Assembly (NCBI GenBank): GCA_017311185.1
Contig: JAESUZ010004823.1
Span: 62,001 to 126,000, forward strand
Direction of reading: 5' to 3'
Length of the DNA stretch: 64,000 bases
Source: Proteles cristata cristata
Taxonomy: Eukaryota; Chordata; Mammalia; Carnivora; Hyaenidae
Each line of letters starts with the position of its first letter. Positions within the stretch are counted from its first letter, which is position 1. A program made the translations under genes and the position numbers. The notes under the pieces were generated by a model. The model did no database searches and was not told the origin of the DNA. It was given only the letters and a program-made list of their open reading frames with translations. Below are positions 1 through 12,300 of the stretch, one piece after another.

Positions 1-986
<986 letters not shown>

Positions 987-1640
987 CGCGCGCCGCCGCC
1001 GGCTGTGGCAGCGGGGAGGGAGCCGGTCACACAGCGCCCGGGCTGCTAGCGGAGGGGCCGGGAGTTTGGGCGTCTCCCTCTGTAGTAGGAATGGTCCCCA
1101 AAACTCCATGTTTCTTGCTTCTTGCTTCTTGATTTTCCTTTTGAGCCCTCCTTAGGAGCTGGGTTCCCATCGGGCGCAGACTGCGTGGAAAGCACAAGGG
1201 TGTCCACATTTCCTCTGGGCGCAGGGAAGAAGTTCAGACGACTCTGGCTGCTACTCAAGTGCTTTCTTCCTAAGTCTCTTTTCCTTTTGGATGCATCATC
1301 CAACAGCTGACAAGAGGGTCCCAGCCCTGCCTAGGAGCCCTCACCTGTGGTGAGCTGGCCCCACAAGTCTGTACCTCCCTCCCCCCCAAACCCCAGACTT
1401 CCGTTACCCCCACGGCCCGTGTCTCTATTGGAGCTGTTGGCATTTATAGTTACCTGTTTCTTTCAGAAAGAAATCAGACAAGGTGCCTCTTATCTTGTGG
1501 TCTCCCTCTAGCCTCTCTCTGCCCCATCTCCCAGGAAGCCCACATACTCCCAGCACCTGCCCAGGTAAAGTGAACCTCTGATGTGTCCTGACAGTAAAGG
1601 TCCCACCCCCAGAAATAAAAATTAATTAAGCTGTGTGATA
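987..1640 (+). other. CHST6: Probable CHST6 3'UTR
   Basis: This follows the CHST6 stop and is unbroken by SINEs. An AATAAA at 1614-1619 is the first polyadenylation-signal candidate after the stop and suggests a short 3'UTR of about 650 bases. Longer 3'UTRs are known for this family, so the true end could be further on. Confidence 0.4.
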
Positions 1641-2828
1641 CCGGAGTTTACAGTCTGTGAAGTGTGACAGGCAAAACGCAAAATTGAAGGGACTTGTCCA
1701 CGGTTACACCCTGAGGAAGATGGAGGGGGAAGGGGGGCTTCTCTCCGAGGCTACCGGGAGAGAGCGAGGGGTGAGTGAGGCTTGCAGAGACCTTTCTCCT
1801 TTATGAAGGGAGGTCGGATTTTCCCATCTTCCTTGCACTAGGGAAGACCAGGCAGCCATGGCCCGGCCGCGCTGCGGGCTACAGAAAGCCATGAGCTGTC
1901 TGAGCCCAGAGTGTAGCAGCGAGAGCCTGCTGGATAAGCCTGGCAGGAGGCAAAGGGGAGGCCTGGGCAGCAAACCAGGCAGAGCATGTGGCAGAGCAAG
2001 AAGCTGGCATCAGGATCAGTGCCTGGAGGGCAGGTCACAGGGTGACTGTAACTAGAGAAATCTCGCCAGGAGACTGGAAGAAAAAAGGCTGTGGGGAGAT
2101 TGTCTTCCCTCGGTCCTCCTGGCCAGGGGCCAGGCCGTAGAGGAGAGCAGAACGCCTTTCCTACCTGCCCTGCGAGCTACAACACCTGCCTTGGCCACAG
2201 AGACTTATGAAAGGGATGCTGGATGTGTAGGGGGCTTGGTCCTGATCTCAGGAAATGAGGATGAGAGTTAGCAAGCACCCAGTAAGAGTTTAAAAGGAAA
2301 AAAAAAAAAAAAAAGAGGAGGGAGAAAAAGCTCACAGACCCTCTGGGAAAAGCACGGCAGCAGGTCTGAGCACACACAAACTTTGGGGCACAGTGTTGAT
2401 GTGGGGACTGTCGGTTGTCAGAGCGTATGTGCCTTTCACCTCTGGAGACGAGGGATCTGCCCTCGCTGTTGCCATCAGCTGCCAGAAGGGATTGTGGAGG
2501 CCTCTCGCTCCTTTTTCTCAGCCCAGGTGTGACCTTGGATTGGTGGGATCTTGATTGTGGTCCCCTATCCTTCCTGCAAAGCAGGCGGGCAAGAGGGAAT
2601 TGGAATTTTCCACTCCTTTTCTTGCAGAGAGTAGAGACATATTGACCTCAAAGCTAAAGCTTCAGGACACCTTACTTAAGGATCTGTCAAGCTGTAGAAG
2701 CTTCAGGCCTCATAAGACCTCAATCTGCCCCTTCACAGTAACATGGGAAAGGTATTTAAACCCCAAATTTGTTAATGGGGACTCTGCAATTTAGAAAGGC
2801 TCAGGTCACATAGCTTAATATATGGGAC
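1641..2828. other. Intergenic stretch, no gene seen
   Basis: This is unique-looking sequence between CHST6 and the first SINE. Features are an A-run at about 2298-2314 and a short stretch at about 2750-2815 that weakly resembles MIR. Open frames here are short and show no recognisable domain. Confidence 0.5.
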
Positions 2829-2836
2829 AGACCTCA

Positions 2837-3005
2837 GGGCGCCTGTTGGTTGAGTGCATCCTACTCTTGATTTCACCGCAGGTCATGATCCCATGGTCTT
2901 GGGATCAAGGCCTGCATCAGGCTCTGTGCTGGGAGTGGAGCCTCCTTCCAATTCTCTCTGTCTCTCTCTCTCTCTCGTTCCCTTTGCCCCATCCCCTGCT
3001 CATGC
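2837..3005 (+). mobile_element. Can-SINE whose tail became a microsatellite
   Basis: It starts at GGGCGCC and runs + through the B-box region and CT-rich stretch. Instead of an A-rich tail it grades into the TATC/GGAT array that follows. The target-site duplication AGACCTCA is at 2829-2836 and 3139-3146, so SINE and array form one insertion. Confidence 0.85.
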
Positions 3006-3010
3006 TCTCT

Positions 3011-3091
3011 TTATCTATCTAGATATATCTATCCTCATCTGATGGATGGATGGATGGTTGGATGGATGGATGGATGGATGGATAGATAGAT

Positions 3092-3135
<44 letters not shown>

Positions 3136-3138
3136 GAT
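3011..3138. repeat. Compound tetranucleotide microsatellite (GGAT)n (GATA)n
   Basis: A TATC-rich lead-in is followed by about 10 GGAT units with one GGTT variant, then about 14 GATA units with one interruption. The array lies inside the SINE target-site duplications, so it arose in the SINE tail. It is long enough to be length-polymorphic. Confidence 0.95.
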
Positions 3139-3146
3139 AGACCTCA

Positions 3147-4276
3147 AACTTGCGTTTCTGACTTCAGTGCTTGCAGTTTTAACAAACTGAACTGGGGATG
3201 CAGTAAAGGACCCCACTACCAGCTTGGAGAGCCAGACCATTTCCCTGGTATGAGACATAGGTCTCTAGGTGTTAGGGAGCCATCCTGGCATTTGGCTGAA
3301 AACGTCTTAAGGACCTGAGTGTTGAAGGGTATGATAGACAGTGGGCTGGAACATTGGGGCCCTTATTATACTCCCCTGCCTCTCCCTGTCCTGTGCCCTG
3401 TGCTGGCCACTGGGGACAAAAGTAGCCTTCTGGCCCTGTCTGGAAGGAGCATGGTGCCAAGTGGATGGATGGTCCTGGACAATGTGGTATGTTCAGGCAA
3501 AGAGGAATGAACAAGATGTTCATGGTGCCAGAGGCCAAGAATAGGGAGATAGCGATTGCTTGTGGGGCCCAGGAAGGCTTTGGGGGTGGCTCAGAGCCCA
3601 GCCTGATAATGGCATCACACAAGTTTCATCTGCCCTTGCTCCAGTCGCAGACTGTGTGGATGGCCACCATTAATGGTCTTCGCCATGTGATTCATCCATT
3701 CTGGCTATACACCCACGATCCCAGAAGGGGATGACTAGCTCCTAGACTTGGCTCCTTGCATATAGTGTACTCTGGGCAAGCCTCCGGGTGAGTGTATATA
3801 GGCCTGGTGTCCCTGTTTCTAAGCAAGCCTTGGGGGTGAACCCAGATAAGGTTTCTGGACAAGGACAGGCAGTGCCCAATTGAGTGTTTCGATGAGTCAG
3901 GACACTTCAGACCCTGGAGACATATTGAGGGGACAGAGCAGTCACAGACTTTACTCTTGTGGGGAGTACAGACTCAAAATAAGTAGTTTCATAGATAAAC
4001 ATGCAAACATAAGTGCCAATTGTGCTCTAAGAAGAAACACTAAGAGTGGGGAGAGGGTGACCTACTTTAGTATGGGGAGTCGGGAAGACCTCTTGGAAGA
4101 GGAAACACTGATTTGAATAAATGAAGCACAGATGATGAAAAGGAGCCAGGTTAAAGAGGGATTCATCTTGGAATCAAGTTTCCTCAACAAAATTAAAAAC
4201 CCACTTGTGGGCCCAGGAGGTGACCAAGTTTGTATGTCTATGGTAAAGATTCCTAGAAGTCAAACTACTGTATCAA
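3147..4276. other. Intergenic stretch, possible old L2 piece at the end
   Basis: No gene is recognised. About 3860-4130 contains wording typical of L2 3' ends (a run like GGGAAGACCTCTTGGAAGAGG followed by a gapped match), at low confidence. Open frames of up to about 115 codons lack domains or codon bias. Confidence 0.4.
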
Positions 4277-4291
4277 TGAGCATTTGTGTCT

Positions 4292-4510
4292 TTCTTTTTT
4301 TTTAATGGTTTTATTTATTTCTAGGAGAGGGAGAGAGACAGCGTGAGCAGGGGAGGGTCAGAGAGAGAGGGAGTCACAGACTGAAACAGGCTCCAGGCTC
4401 CGAGCTGGCAGTCAGCACAGAGCCCGACGCGGGGCTCGAACCCACGAACCGCGAGATCATGACCTAAGTGAAAGTCGGACGCTTAACCAACTAAGCCACC
4501 CAGGCGCCCC
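4292..4510 (-). mobile_element. Can-SINE, full length
   Basis: The T-rich tail comes first on + and the element ends in CAGGCGCCCC. The duplication TGAGCATTTGTGTCTT flanks it exactly (4277-4292 and 4511-4526), so the insertion is fairly recent. Confidence 0.95.
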
Positions 4511-4674
4511 TGAGCATTTGTGTCTTAAATGTGAAACTGTCAAATAACTATAAAAAATGGAGTACCAACTTAAAGTCCCTGGAATGGTGTCAAGAACACC
4601 CTTATCTCCCTCTCCTACTGACCACTCCCCACCCCACCACCATTGCCTGTACAGAGGTAAATCTGTCATTTTCA

Positions 4675-5171
4675 TTTTTACCTACTTGATGGAATATTAT
4701 TCAGTGATAAAAATCAAGCCATGAAAAGACACAGAGGAAACGGAAATGCCTATTGCTAAGTCAAAAAAGCCAATGAAGAAGTTACATGGTTTATGATTCC
4801 AACTAATACAACATTCTGGAAAAGGCAAAACTATGAAGACAGTAAAAAGATCAGAGGCTGCCAGGGGTTGGGGTGGGGAAGGGAGGGATGAATAGATGGG
4901 GCATAGGGTTTTAGGGTCAATGAAAATACTCTGTGATACTATAACAATGGGTATATGTCATATATAATTGTCCAAACCCATAGAATGCACAACACTGAAA
5001 GCAAACTCTAAGGCACACTATAGACTTCCGGTGGTTGTGATGTATGCGTGCAGGTTCATCCTTGGTCACAAATGTACCACTCTGGTGGGCAATATTGATA
5101 ATGGGAGAGACTACAAATGTGTGAGGGCAGGAGGTGTATGGGAAGTACCTCTCCCTCAATTTTGTTATAAA
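4675..5171 (+). mobile_element. Old L1 (L1M-type) 3' end, sense
   Basis: It begins with the end of ORF2 (GGAATATTATTCAGTG-type wording) and runs through the GGGGTTGGGGTGGGG 3'UTR stretch typical of old mammalian L1. The next SINE interrupts it; a few bases of L1 continue after 5403. Confidence 0.65.
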
Positions 5172-5184
5172 CCCAAAACTGCTC

Positions 5185-5390
5185 GGGGCGCCTGGGTGGC
5201 TTAGTCGGTTAAGCGTCCGACTTTCGCTTAGGTCATGATCTCGCGGTTCGTGGGTTCGAGCCCCGCGTCGGGCTCTGTGCTGACTGCCAGCTCAGAGCCT
5301 GGAGCCTGTTTCAGTCTGTGACTCCCTCTCTCTCTGACCCTCCCCTGCTCACGCTGTCTCTCTCTCTCCTAGAAATAAATAAAAAAAAAC
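5185..5390 (+). mobile_element. Can-SINE, young-looking
   Basis: This is near-consensus, with GGCTTAGTCGGTTAAG, TTTCGCTTAGG and CTAGAAATAAAT. The duplication CCCAAAACTGCTC is at 5172-5184 and 5391-5403. It splits the old L1 tail. Confidence 0.96.
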
Positions 5391-5637
5391 CCCAAAACTG
5401 CTCTAAAAATGTTAAGTCTTTAAAAAAAAAAAAGGCTGGACCAAAACCATTGGTAGCCTCAGTAGGGAGTGGGCGTCCGCTGAAATGAGAGGGTTTGGCC
5501 AACCACACAGAGACAGAAGCGACCACTGCAGACTGAGTGGCTTTGAATTTTTCTGAGGTGGCAGGTCCCTCGGCCAATCACGTGTTTTTTCCCTAAGGGG
5601 GTAGAACTAGAGAACCTGGTTGGCCCTGCAGTTCTAA

Positions 5638-5876
5638 ATTTTTTTTTTTTCTAGGAGAGAGAGAGAGAGAAGCGTGAGCAGGGGAGGGTCAGAGAGAGAG
5701 GGAGTCACAGACTGAAACAGGCTCCAGGCTCCGAGCTGACAGTCAGCACAGAGCCCGACGCGGGGCTCGAACCCACGAGCTGTGAGATCATGACCTAAGC
5801 GAAAGTCGGACGCTCAACTGACTAAGCCACCCAGGCGCCCCACTTTTTAAAAAAAAAATTTTTTTTTTATTTCTAG

Positions 5877-5907
<31 letters not shown>
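5638..5907 (-). mobile_element. Can-SINE plus an extra SINE tail, one compound insertion
   Basis: A full - strand SINE (5638-5842) is followed by a second poly-T/CT-rich tail fragment with no body (5843-5907). One pair of duplications, GGCCCTGCAGTTCTAA (5622-5637 and 5908-5923), encloses both. This suggests a dimeric template or a nested insertion followed by deletion. Confidence 0.85.
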
Positions 5908-5944
5908 GGCCCTGCAGTTCTAATACCGTTCTGACCCCAGTGTT

Positions 5945-6385
5945 CAAGCCCTCCACACCTCCATTCATTTGTTCAACACACGTTATGAACTGAGCAGTAA
6001 GCAGTGCCAAAGTACGGAAGAATCACTGGTGTTAGGAATGTATGGGCATAGAAGTGTGAGTTGCAGTTTTTAGTAGGGTGATCAGCATAGGTCTTGTTGA
6101 GAAAGTAACGTTTGAGCAAAGTATTAAAGGAAGTGAGGCAGTTAATTAAGGGGTGATGACAGGGAGAATGTTCTAGCGGAGGAAAAGGGCAATACAAAAA
6201 TCCTAAGCAGGGAGCCTATTTGGTATATTGGGAGAACAGCAAGAGGCTAGTGGGTCTGGTCTGGGGAGCCAGAGGAAGAGAGCTAGGAGATGATAAAGTA
6301 AGAGAGAGGGAGTCAGGTAGTGTAGGACTTTGTAGGCCTTGGTGAGGATTTTGGCTTTTCCTCGGAATGAGATGGAGGGTACTCC
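5945..6385 (+). mobile_element. L2-type LINE fragment
   Basis: It reads like an L2 3' region in sense: CATTCATTTGTTCAACA, then GGAGAATGTTCTAG-type wording, then GTAGGACTTTGTAGGCCTTGGTGAGGA broken by gaps. Old and diverged. Confidence 0.6.
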
Positions 6386-6559
6386 CGCTCTGTGGTACTT
6401 CTCAGTCAAATGTGCATATAATATCACATATGTATGTAATAGGTCAGATATTTAAAAAAATAATAGAATAAGCACCTAGCTACGTCATTATAATTTCACT
6501 GTCTATGTTAATATCCTTAGTGTATTGGTTAGTTTTGCAAGTTTCTGAACTGGATTTAA

Positions 6560-7207
6560 ATCAATCACACTGTGGCCTTCTTCTGTAACTTAGATTTTCC
6601 CCTCACCTTTATATTCCAGGGCCTCATCATGTTGTTGCTTGCAGCTTTAAGTAATTTATTTCAATGACTAAATAGTATTTTATTGAAAATTATATCACAA
6701 TTTTATTTACTCATTCTTGTCTTGATGGACACCCGGCTTGTTTTCAGTTGCTTGCTGTTACCATGCTACTAGGAACCATCTTGTGTGAATCTCCTGGTGC
6801 CAGTGCTATAGGACATTCATCTGGGAGTGAACTTGCTGGATCATGAGAATCTTCATTCAACATTATTCCAAACTGGTTGTCAATTTACCCCTCAGGAGTT
6901 CCAGTTGCTCTACAACTTCACCCACAACTGGCATTCACAAGACTTTAAATTGGGTGGTTGACAAATGATCTCATTGGGACTTCATTTTGGGTTTCGGTGA
7001 TAAATAATGAGGTTGAGCATCTCTTCCTATTTTTTGTTGGCAATTTGTATTTTCTCTTTGATGAAGTACCTATTCAGGTCTTTTGTCTCCTTGTTATTTT
7101 CTTACTGAGTTTCAGGAGTACTTTGTAGATCTTGGGTACTATTCCTTTGCCGGCTACAAAGATACTGCAAATATCTTTTCCCAGTTTGTGGTTTGTCTTT
7201 TTGCTGT
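6560..7207 (-). mobile_element. Old L1 ORF2 fragment, antisense
   Basis: It carries the complement of L1 ORF2 3' coding wording (GCTGGATCATGAG, TTTGTCTCCTTGTTATTTTC, TAGATCTTGGGTACTA). Stops and gaps are frequent. It ends in a T-run at about 7206-7219. Confidence 0.65.
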
Positions 7208-7266
7208 TTTTTTTTTTTTATTACACTTGCATAACACAAGTTCTTGATTTAAAGTGAATTTTTCAG

Positions 7267-7506
7267 GGGTGCCTGGGTGGCTCAGTTGGTTGGGTGGCCG
7301 ACTTCGGCTCAGGTCATGATCTCACAGTTCATGGGTTCGAGCCCCACATCGGGCTCTGTGCTGACAGCTGGCTCAGAGTCTGGAGACTGTTCCAGATTCT
7401 GTGTCTCCCTCTCTCTCTGATCCTCCCCTTCTCACGCGCGCTCTCTCTCTCTCTCTCTCTCAGAAATAAATAAAACATAAAGAAAAAAAGAAAAAGAAAA
7501 AAAAAC
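7267..7506 (+). mobile_element. Can-SINE with long A-rich tail
   Basis: The body is full length. The tail after AAATAAATAAAAC is an A/G-mixed run of about 40 bases. The duplication AAAGTGAATTTTTCAG is at 7251-7266 and 7507-7522. Confidence 0.95.
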
Positions 7507-7522
7507 AAAGTGAATTTTTCAG

Positions 7523-8440
7523 TCCTTTCCTTTATAAGCTTTGATTTTTTTTATTTTAAGAGCTCCTTCACAATTGGGAGGTCATAACTATATTCAACAT
7601 TGTCTTCTAGTAGGTTTATAGTTCTGCATCTCTCTATAAGTGAAACAAGTGAGATGGGTGGTAGAGTTCTAAAAAGAAAACAAAAAAACCTAGTTGCTTC
7701 CTAATTTTCTTGCAGGCTGTCTCTCCTGGACTTTGTACGGCCTATCAGGGTTTTTTTCCCATTAAGAGAAGAAATAGGTACCTTCTTTTCCTTGTCATTA
7801 GAAATTTGAGCTTCTTACCCATTTTGTCTCTAGCTTGAAGTCAATTCCACTATTTTTCCTACGGACACTTTTCTTTCTGTTCTAATCTGGTTAGATCGCT
7901 GCTAGGATTTCTGCATAGAAGTCAGTCTAACTCTCATGGTTAAATCCATGATTTCTTATATTGCAGATCTTTCTCTTTCCCAGTTATCACTCCTTAAATT
8001 TGCTAGAGGTCATACTCTGCTTCCTTAGAAAAGGCACATAAAACATACGTTTTATGAGTCCTGGAAGTATAAATGTCTTTTTTTTTTTTTTTAACCTCTC
8101 AATTCAGAATTTGACTGGGGATAGACTTGTAAATTCAAAAGAATGTTTCCTAATGTGATACACTATAGATTGTTATATCACCCTAAAATAATATGTTTCT
8201 TCCATTTCTCACACTCTCTCGTGGTCTGAGAAATGTACCAAAAGACAGCATTATTAAATATTTCATAACTTTTTATACTTACTATTTCCATTTTAGATAC
8301 ATTTCTGGATTGATGCAAAATCCCAGTTGCAGTGTTGAGGAACGGGTATTAGCTCTCAAAACAAAATCTTCAAAAGGGAACTCTAATAAACAATGTTGCT
8401 GATGTTCTTGAATTAATATTATGTAAAATACTATGAATTT
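7523..8440. other. Intergenic AT-rich stretch, no gene seen
   Basis: This is AT-rich sequence with a T-run near 8078-8092. I recognise no repeat family or coding exon. Short open frames such as 8193-8402 lack any domain. Confidence 0.5.
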
Positions 8441-8449
8441 TGCAAGCAA

Positions 8450-8661
8450 AACATTTATTTAAAAAAAATTTTTTTAAGTTTATTTATTTTGAGAGAGAGA
8501 GAACGAGCTGGGGAGGGGCAGAGAGAGAGGGGAACAGAGGATCCAAAGCAGGCTCTGTGCTGACAACAGAAAGTCAGATGCTGAGCTTGAGTTCACCAAC
8601 GGTGAGATCATGACCTGAGCTGAAGTCGGATGTTTAACCGGCTGAGTCACCCAGGCATCTC
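8450..8661 (-). mobile_element. Can-SINE, diverged
   Basis: It ends in CACCCAGGCATCTC rather than the consensus GGCGCCCC. The short duplication TGCAAGCAA is at 8441-8449 and 8662-8670. The tail is the older ATTTTGAGAGAG form. Confidence 0.88.
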
Positions 8662-8854
8662 TGCAAGCAATGCTTCTTAATTTAAAGAAAGTTAAGCTTT
8701 CAAAAAAATTCACTTGCCCTCCAAATTTTGAAGGTATTGCTGATTTCTTCCAGCCTCCTTCACCTAGTTGCTGAACCTAGCTGCTGATTCTCATTGGTAG
8801 ATCCGTTTTAAATCTACGCGCCGGTCTGGGGAAGGTATGCAATTCCCCGACTGT

Positions 8855-8868
8855 CTTATAGGTGGCGC
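8855..8868 (+). promoter_or_regulatory. CTCF-like motif, upstream copy
   Basis: The core TAGGTGGCGC fits the CTCF consensus CCASYAGRKGGCRS at 11 of 14 positions by eye. It lies about 340 bp upstream of the TMEM170A start codon, in the same orientation as the second motif 54 bp further on. Confidence 0.4.
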
Positions 8869-8921
8869 TGCAGAGAAGGGCTGAGCAGAACACATCCTAC
8901 TCTGGAGTCGGAGACACTTGT

Positions 8922-8935
8922 CCAGTAGGGGGCGT
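8922..8935 (+). promoter_or_regulatory. CTCF-like motif, strong match
   Basis: CCAGTAGGGGGCGT matches the CTCF core consensus at 13 of 14 positions. It sits at the upstream edge of the TMEM170A CpG island. Occupancy cannot be judged from sequence. Confidence 0.55.
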
Positions 8936-9195
8936 AGCCCGTGGGTGCCAGGTTTCGGTGAGCCGTACGCAACGTCAGGGGCGGGAACAACTCTCGCCCC
9001 GCCTCTGCCATCTACAGCGTCCTGTGATTGGAGGAAGGGCCCATCACTTGGCCGCGCAGTTGAGGTGTGAGGAAGAGGGCTCCGTCAGAGGGTGACGCTG
9101 AGGCGGTAGAGGTGCGGGGAGCGCTTCGGTCTGTGAGTGAGAGCGACCGAGCCCCGGCAGCACTTCGGACGCTCCTCCCCATCTTTCTGCGGTGA

Positions 9196-9273
9196 ATGGC
9201 GGTGGGATGGAGCACGAGGGGAGCGGCGGCAGCGGAGGGTCGGCCGGGCTCCTACAGCAGATCCTCAGCCTGA
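9196..9273 (+). promoter_or_regulatory. Upstream ORF overlapping the TMEM170A start
   Basis: An ATG lies 11 bases before the annotated start in another frame. It opens a 25-codon ORF that ends at TGA 9271-9273, inside the TMEM170A coding region. Its context is weak (T at -3, G at +4), while the main ATG has G at -3 and +4, so leaky scanning is expected. Confidence 0.5.
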
Positions 9274-9339
9274 AGCTCGTGCCGCGGGTGGGCAACGGGA
9301 CCCTGTGCCCCAACTCCACTTCTCTCTGCTCTTTCCCAG
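9207..9339 (+). CDS. TMEM170A: TMEM170A coding exon 1
   Basis: It runs from ATG to a phase-1 junction: ...TTTCCCAG|GTACC, donor GT at 9340-9341. It encodes residues 1-44 plus the first base of Glu45. CpG-rich. Confidence 0.95.
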
Positions 9340-12300
9340 GTACCGGCCCCGCCCCGCGCCGCGCTTGCGCACTCGGCTGTCAGTGGCCGCCGCCCGGCTG
9401 CGGGGCGCCCCTTCCCCCGCGGCTCCGTCCCGCGGTCCCACTTTCCCCGGGCTCTTTTCCTCCTGGCAGGAGGTTCCCGCTCCCTCGGCCGGGGGCTGGG
9501 GGATGTAGCTCTTCCTCCGTCGCCTCCTCGCCGGCACCTCTGGCCGGTCACTCCGACTCCGCGCTGGGGGCCAGAGCGGAGGGAGCGGCCGCGAGTAGAC
9601 CGGTCAATGGAGGGACCTCGGCCTCCACCCGAACTGACGTTGCTCTTTGGAGTTTCCAGAAGCCCCAGAGTCAGGCCGGGACTCGACAGAGCCTGGGAGG
9701 CGGGCGGCCCTCCTAGTCAGGGGCTCGAGGCGCCTGGCCCCTGTGGTCCGCGCGGCTCTGGCTCTCGCTGCTCGGACGCCGAACCGTCCCGGCCGGGCTG
9801 AGGGGCGGTCTGCGCTCAGGGGCCAGTCTCGTCCCCGCCCCCGGGGCCCCCGGGTTGTCTGCCGATCGCTCCCGCCTGCGTCCAAATGCTCCCACCCCGC
9901 TAGCTTCTCTTTCTAGGAATCACTTTCTGAGACCTGTTGCCGAATTCCCCACTCAGGCATTCGCGATCTTTGACCCAGATGCGTTTTCACTCTCCTTAAC
10001 GCCCGCCGGAGCTTCTGCTAGGCCGGATGTAAGGGCATTTTCGCAATTCTAAGACGAAGAAGAAAGCTATTCGTGCTCAGAAAGCTGAGAGGGGGAGAAA
10101 TGATTTGGGACGTCTAATAAAGGCTTTGGGGGGAGGGCGCACTTCTGGGTTGGACCTTTAAAAGGCAGGAAGGCAGAGCAGTGGCGATGGAAGGGTGAGG
10201 TTGGGCTGTCCGGCAAAGGTGACTGGTAGTAAACAATTCGAGAACTGGGCCTGAGACCTGCAAAGGAGGAACGATTGGATTACTGACTGCAGTCATAAAC
10301 AAGGCACCTGTGATTTCTCCTCCTCTGGGAAGCGACTGCCAGGCGCCGTTCAGTGGACACCCGGGACTTGGTGTGTATTACCTGCCTGACAGCTTTGTGG
10401 GACAGATGTAATAGTAACCACGTTGGGGCAGGTGCAGATGTTAGTTTGGAGCTATAGCTAAAATAATAATCCGGCAGCTCACGTTTCAAAAGGTACTAAG
10501 ATCACGTTTGACAGTGACAACAAATCTCTGGCATTCTGGAGACACTTTAAAAAATGTAATGTACATACAGTCTGGAGGTTCTGCTGGGCCAGATTAGTCT
10601 TTTTTGTTTCCTTATTTTTCCCCCAACTCTTTATTTTGAAATTTTCAAACATCCTGATAAACTGAAGTACTAGTATAACAAGCGTATACCCTTTACTTCT
10701 ACTCATTACTAATGTTTTTCTTCTTTTGCTTTATATCTATGTGTGTGTGTGAATTATGTATATACACACACATAACATTTTTCCTTTCTGCAGACCCATT
10801 TGAAAGGAAGTTATGAAAGTTGAAAGGTGATGGCACTTGATGCCTAATACTTCAATATGTATCTTTTATTTATTTAAAAAAATTTTTATTTTTAAGAGAG
10901 AGAGAGTGTGAACAGGGGAGGGGCAGAACAAGAGGGAGACACAGAAACTAAAACAACTCCAGGCTCTGAGCTGTCAGCACAGAGCCCAACTCAGAGCTCC
11001 AGCTCGCAGACCGTGAGATCATGAGCTGAGTTGAATTTCGACACTTAAGTGACTTAGCCACCCAGGCGCCCCATATAGCTTTTTTCTTCCTTGAAAAAAA
11101 TACCAGATCTAATCCAGGATCACACAGTGCATTTAGTTGTCATGTCTCTTTAGTCTCTTTGAATCTAGAAGTTACTCCATCTTTGTTTCTTGACATTGAC
11201 ATTTTTGAAGAGTCCAGGCTAATTTCATAGAATGTCCTATAATCTAAGTTTATTTGATCATTTTTTTTTCATGATTACATTCAGATTAAACATTTGTCTT
11301 TAGGATCCTATCTACACAGGTGATGTCCACTTCCCAGTGCATCATGTCAGGAGACCCTTAACATGAGTGTGTTCCTTTACTAACAAGGCTGTCAGTAGTC
11401 ATTTGGTGAAGGTGGTGTTTATCAGATCTCTCCACTGAAAGGGTACCTTAATCCTTTTGTGCTAAGTCATATGTGAGGTGATATTTTGAACCTGAATGTT
11501 CTCCAGTCTATCTTTTAGTTGCCTTTAAGATTGAGATCAGTGGATTTGGGACAGTAGTTAAACATTATGTCATAGTAGCTATGACAATGAGAATTGTTTT
11601 GCTTTCAGAAAGTATTCTGAAAATAGGAAACTGCCACATGTACATGACTTTATGGGCAATTCTATGGATATATATGTATATATAAATATAGCTTATATAT
11701 ATATACACTTTATATATACATATAATTTGGGGGTGTTGATCACTGGGAATTATTCATTTAGCAAGTATACATTTGGCCCAGTGCAGGCTCTAGGCTTGGG
11801 GTATAAACATACATGAGATAGAGTGCTTGACCTGAAGTTGGTCATAATGATGGGTAAACACATAGTCTCCCTGCTGTGTCTCATCTTTAATTGGACTATT
11901 GGATGTTATAGGTACATGGAGTTTGATCCTTTTTGAGGCACCAAAGGCTGCTTACAGTGAGTTCTATTCATTGACCTGAATCTGGAATTGTTTCTATTTT
12001 GGCCTCACAGAAAAGGTTGCTTGCACTTTACACCAAGTCAATATAGCAAAATCATTGCTCTAAAATACTCTGTGGGTTGTCACTATCAGGAAGCTTTGAA
12101 TTGATTTTTTTAACCTGCATTTGCAATTTAGCCATTTAGATATCTGCCTAACCTTCCTTTTTTTAGGTTGTTCAGATTTCTTTGGTTGTCATCTTTTAGC
12201 AAATCTGAAAGACCGATCTTTTCTTTGATCAGGAATGATATTAACTCTCTGAAGGTATGGATTTTTGTTAATATCAGTGTACTTTAACACTTTAGTATCC

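Larger units (their letters stand above)
8900..9950 (+). promoter_or_regulatory. TMEM170A: CpG-island promoter of TMEM170A
   Basis: GC- and CpG-dense sequence surrounds exon 1 and contrasts sharply with AT-rich flanks. It contains a GC box GGGGCGGG (8978-8985) and an inverted CCAAT box ATTGG (9027-9031). No TATA box is evident. The start site is probably dispersed at about 9050-9150, which is inference. Confidence 0.75.

Noticed and set aside
5185..5260. tRNA genes, because A- and B-box-like sequences recur
   Set aside because: They are tRNA-derived SINE heads without a cloverleaf 3' half or CCA-proximal stem.
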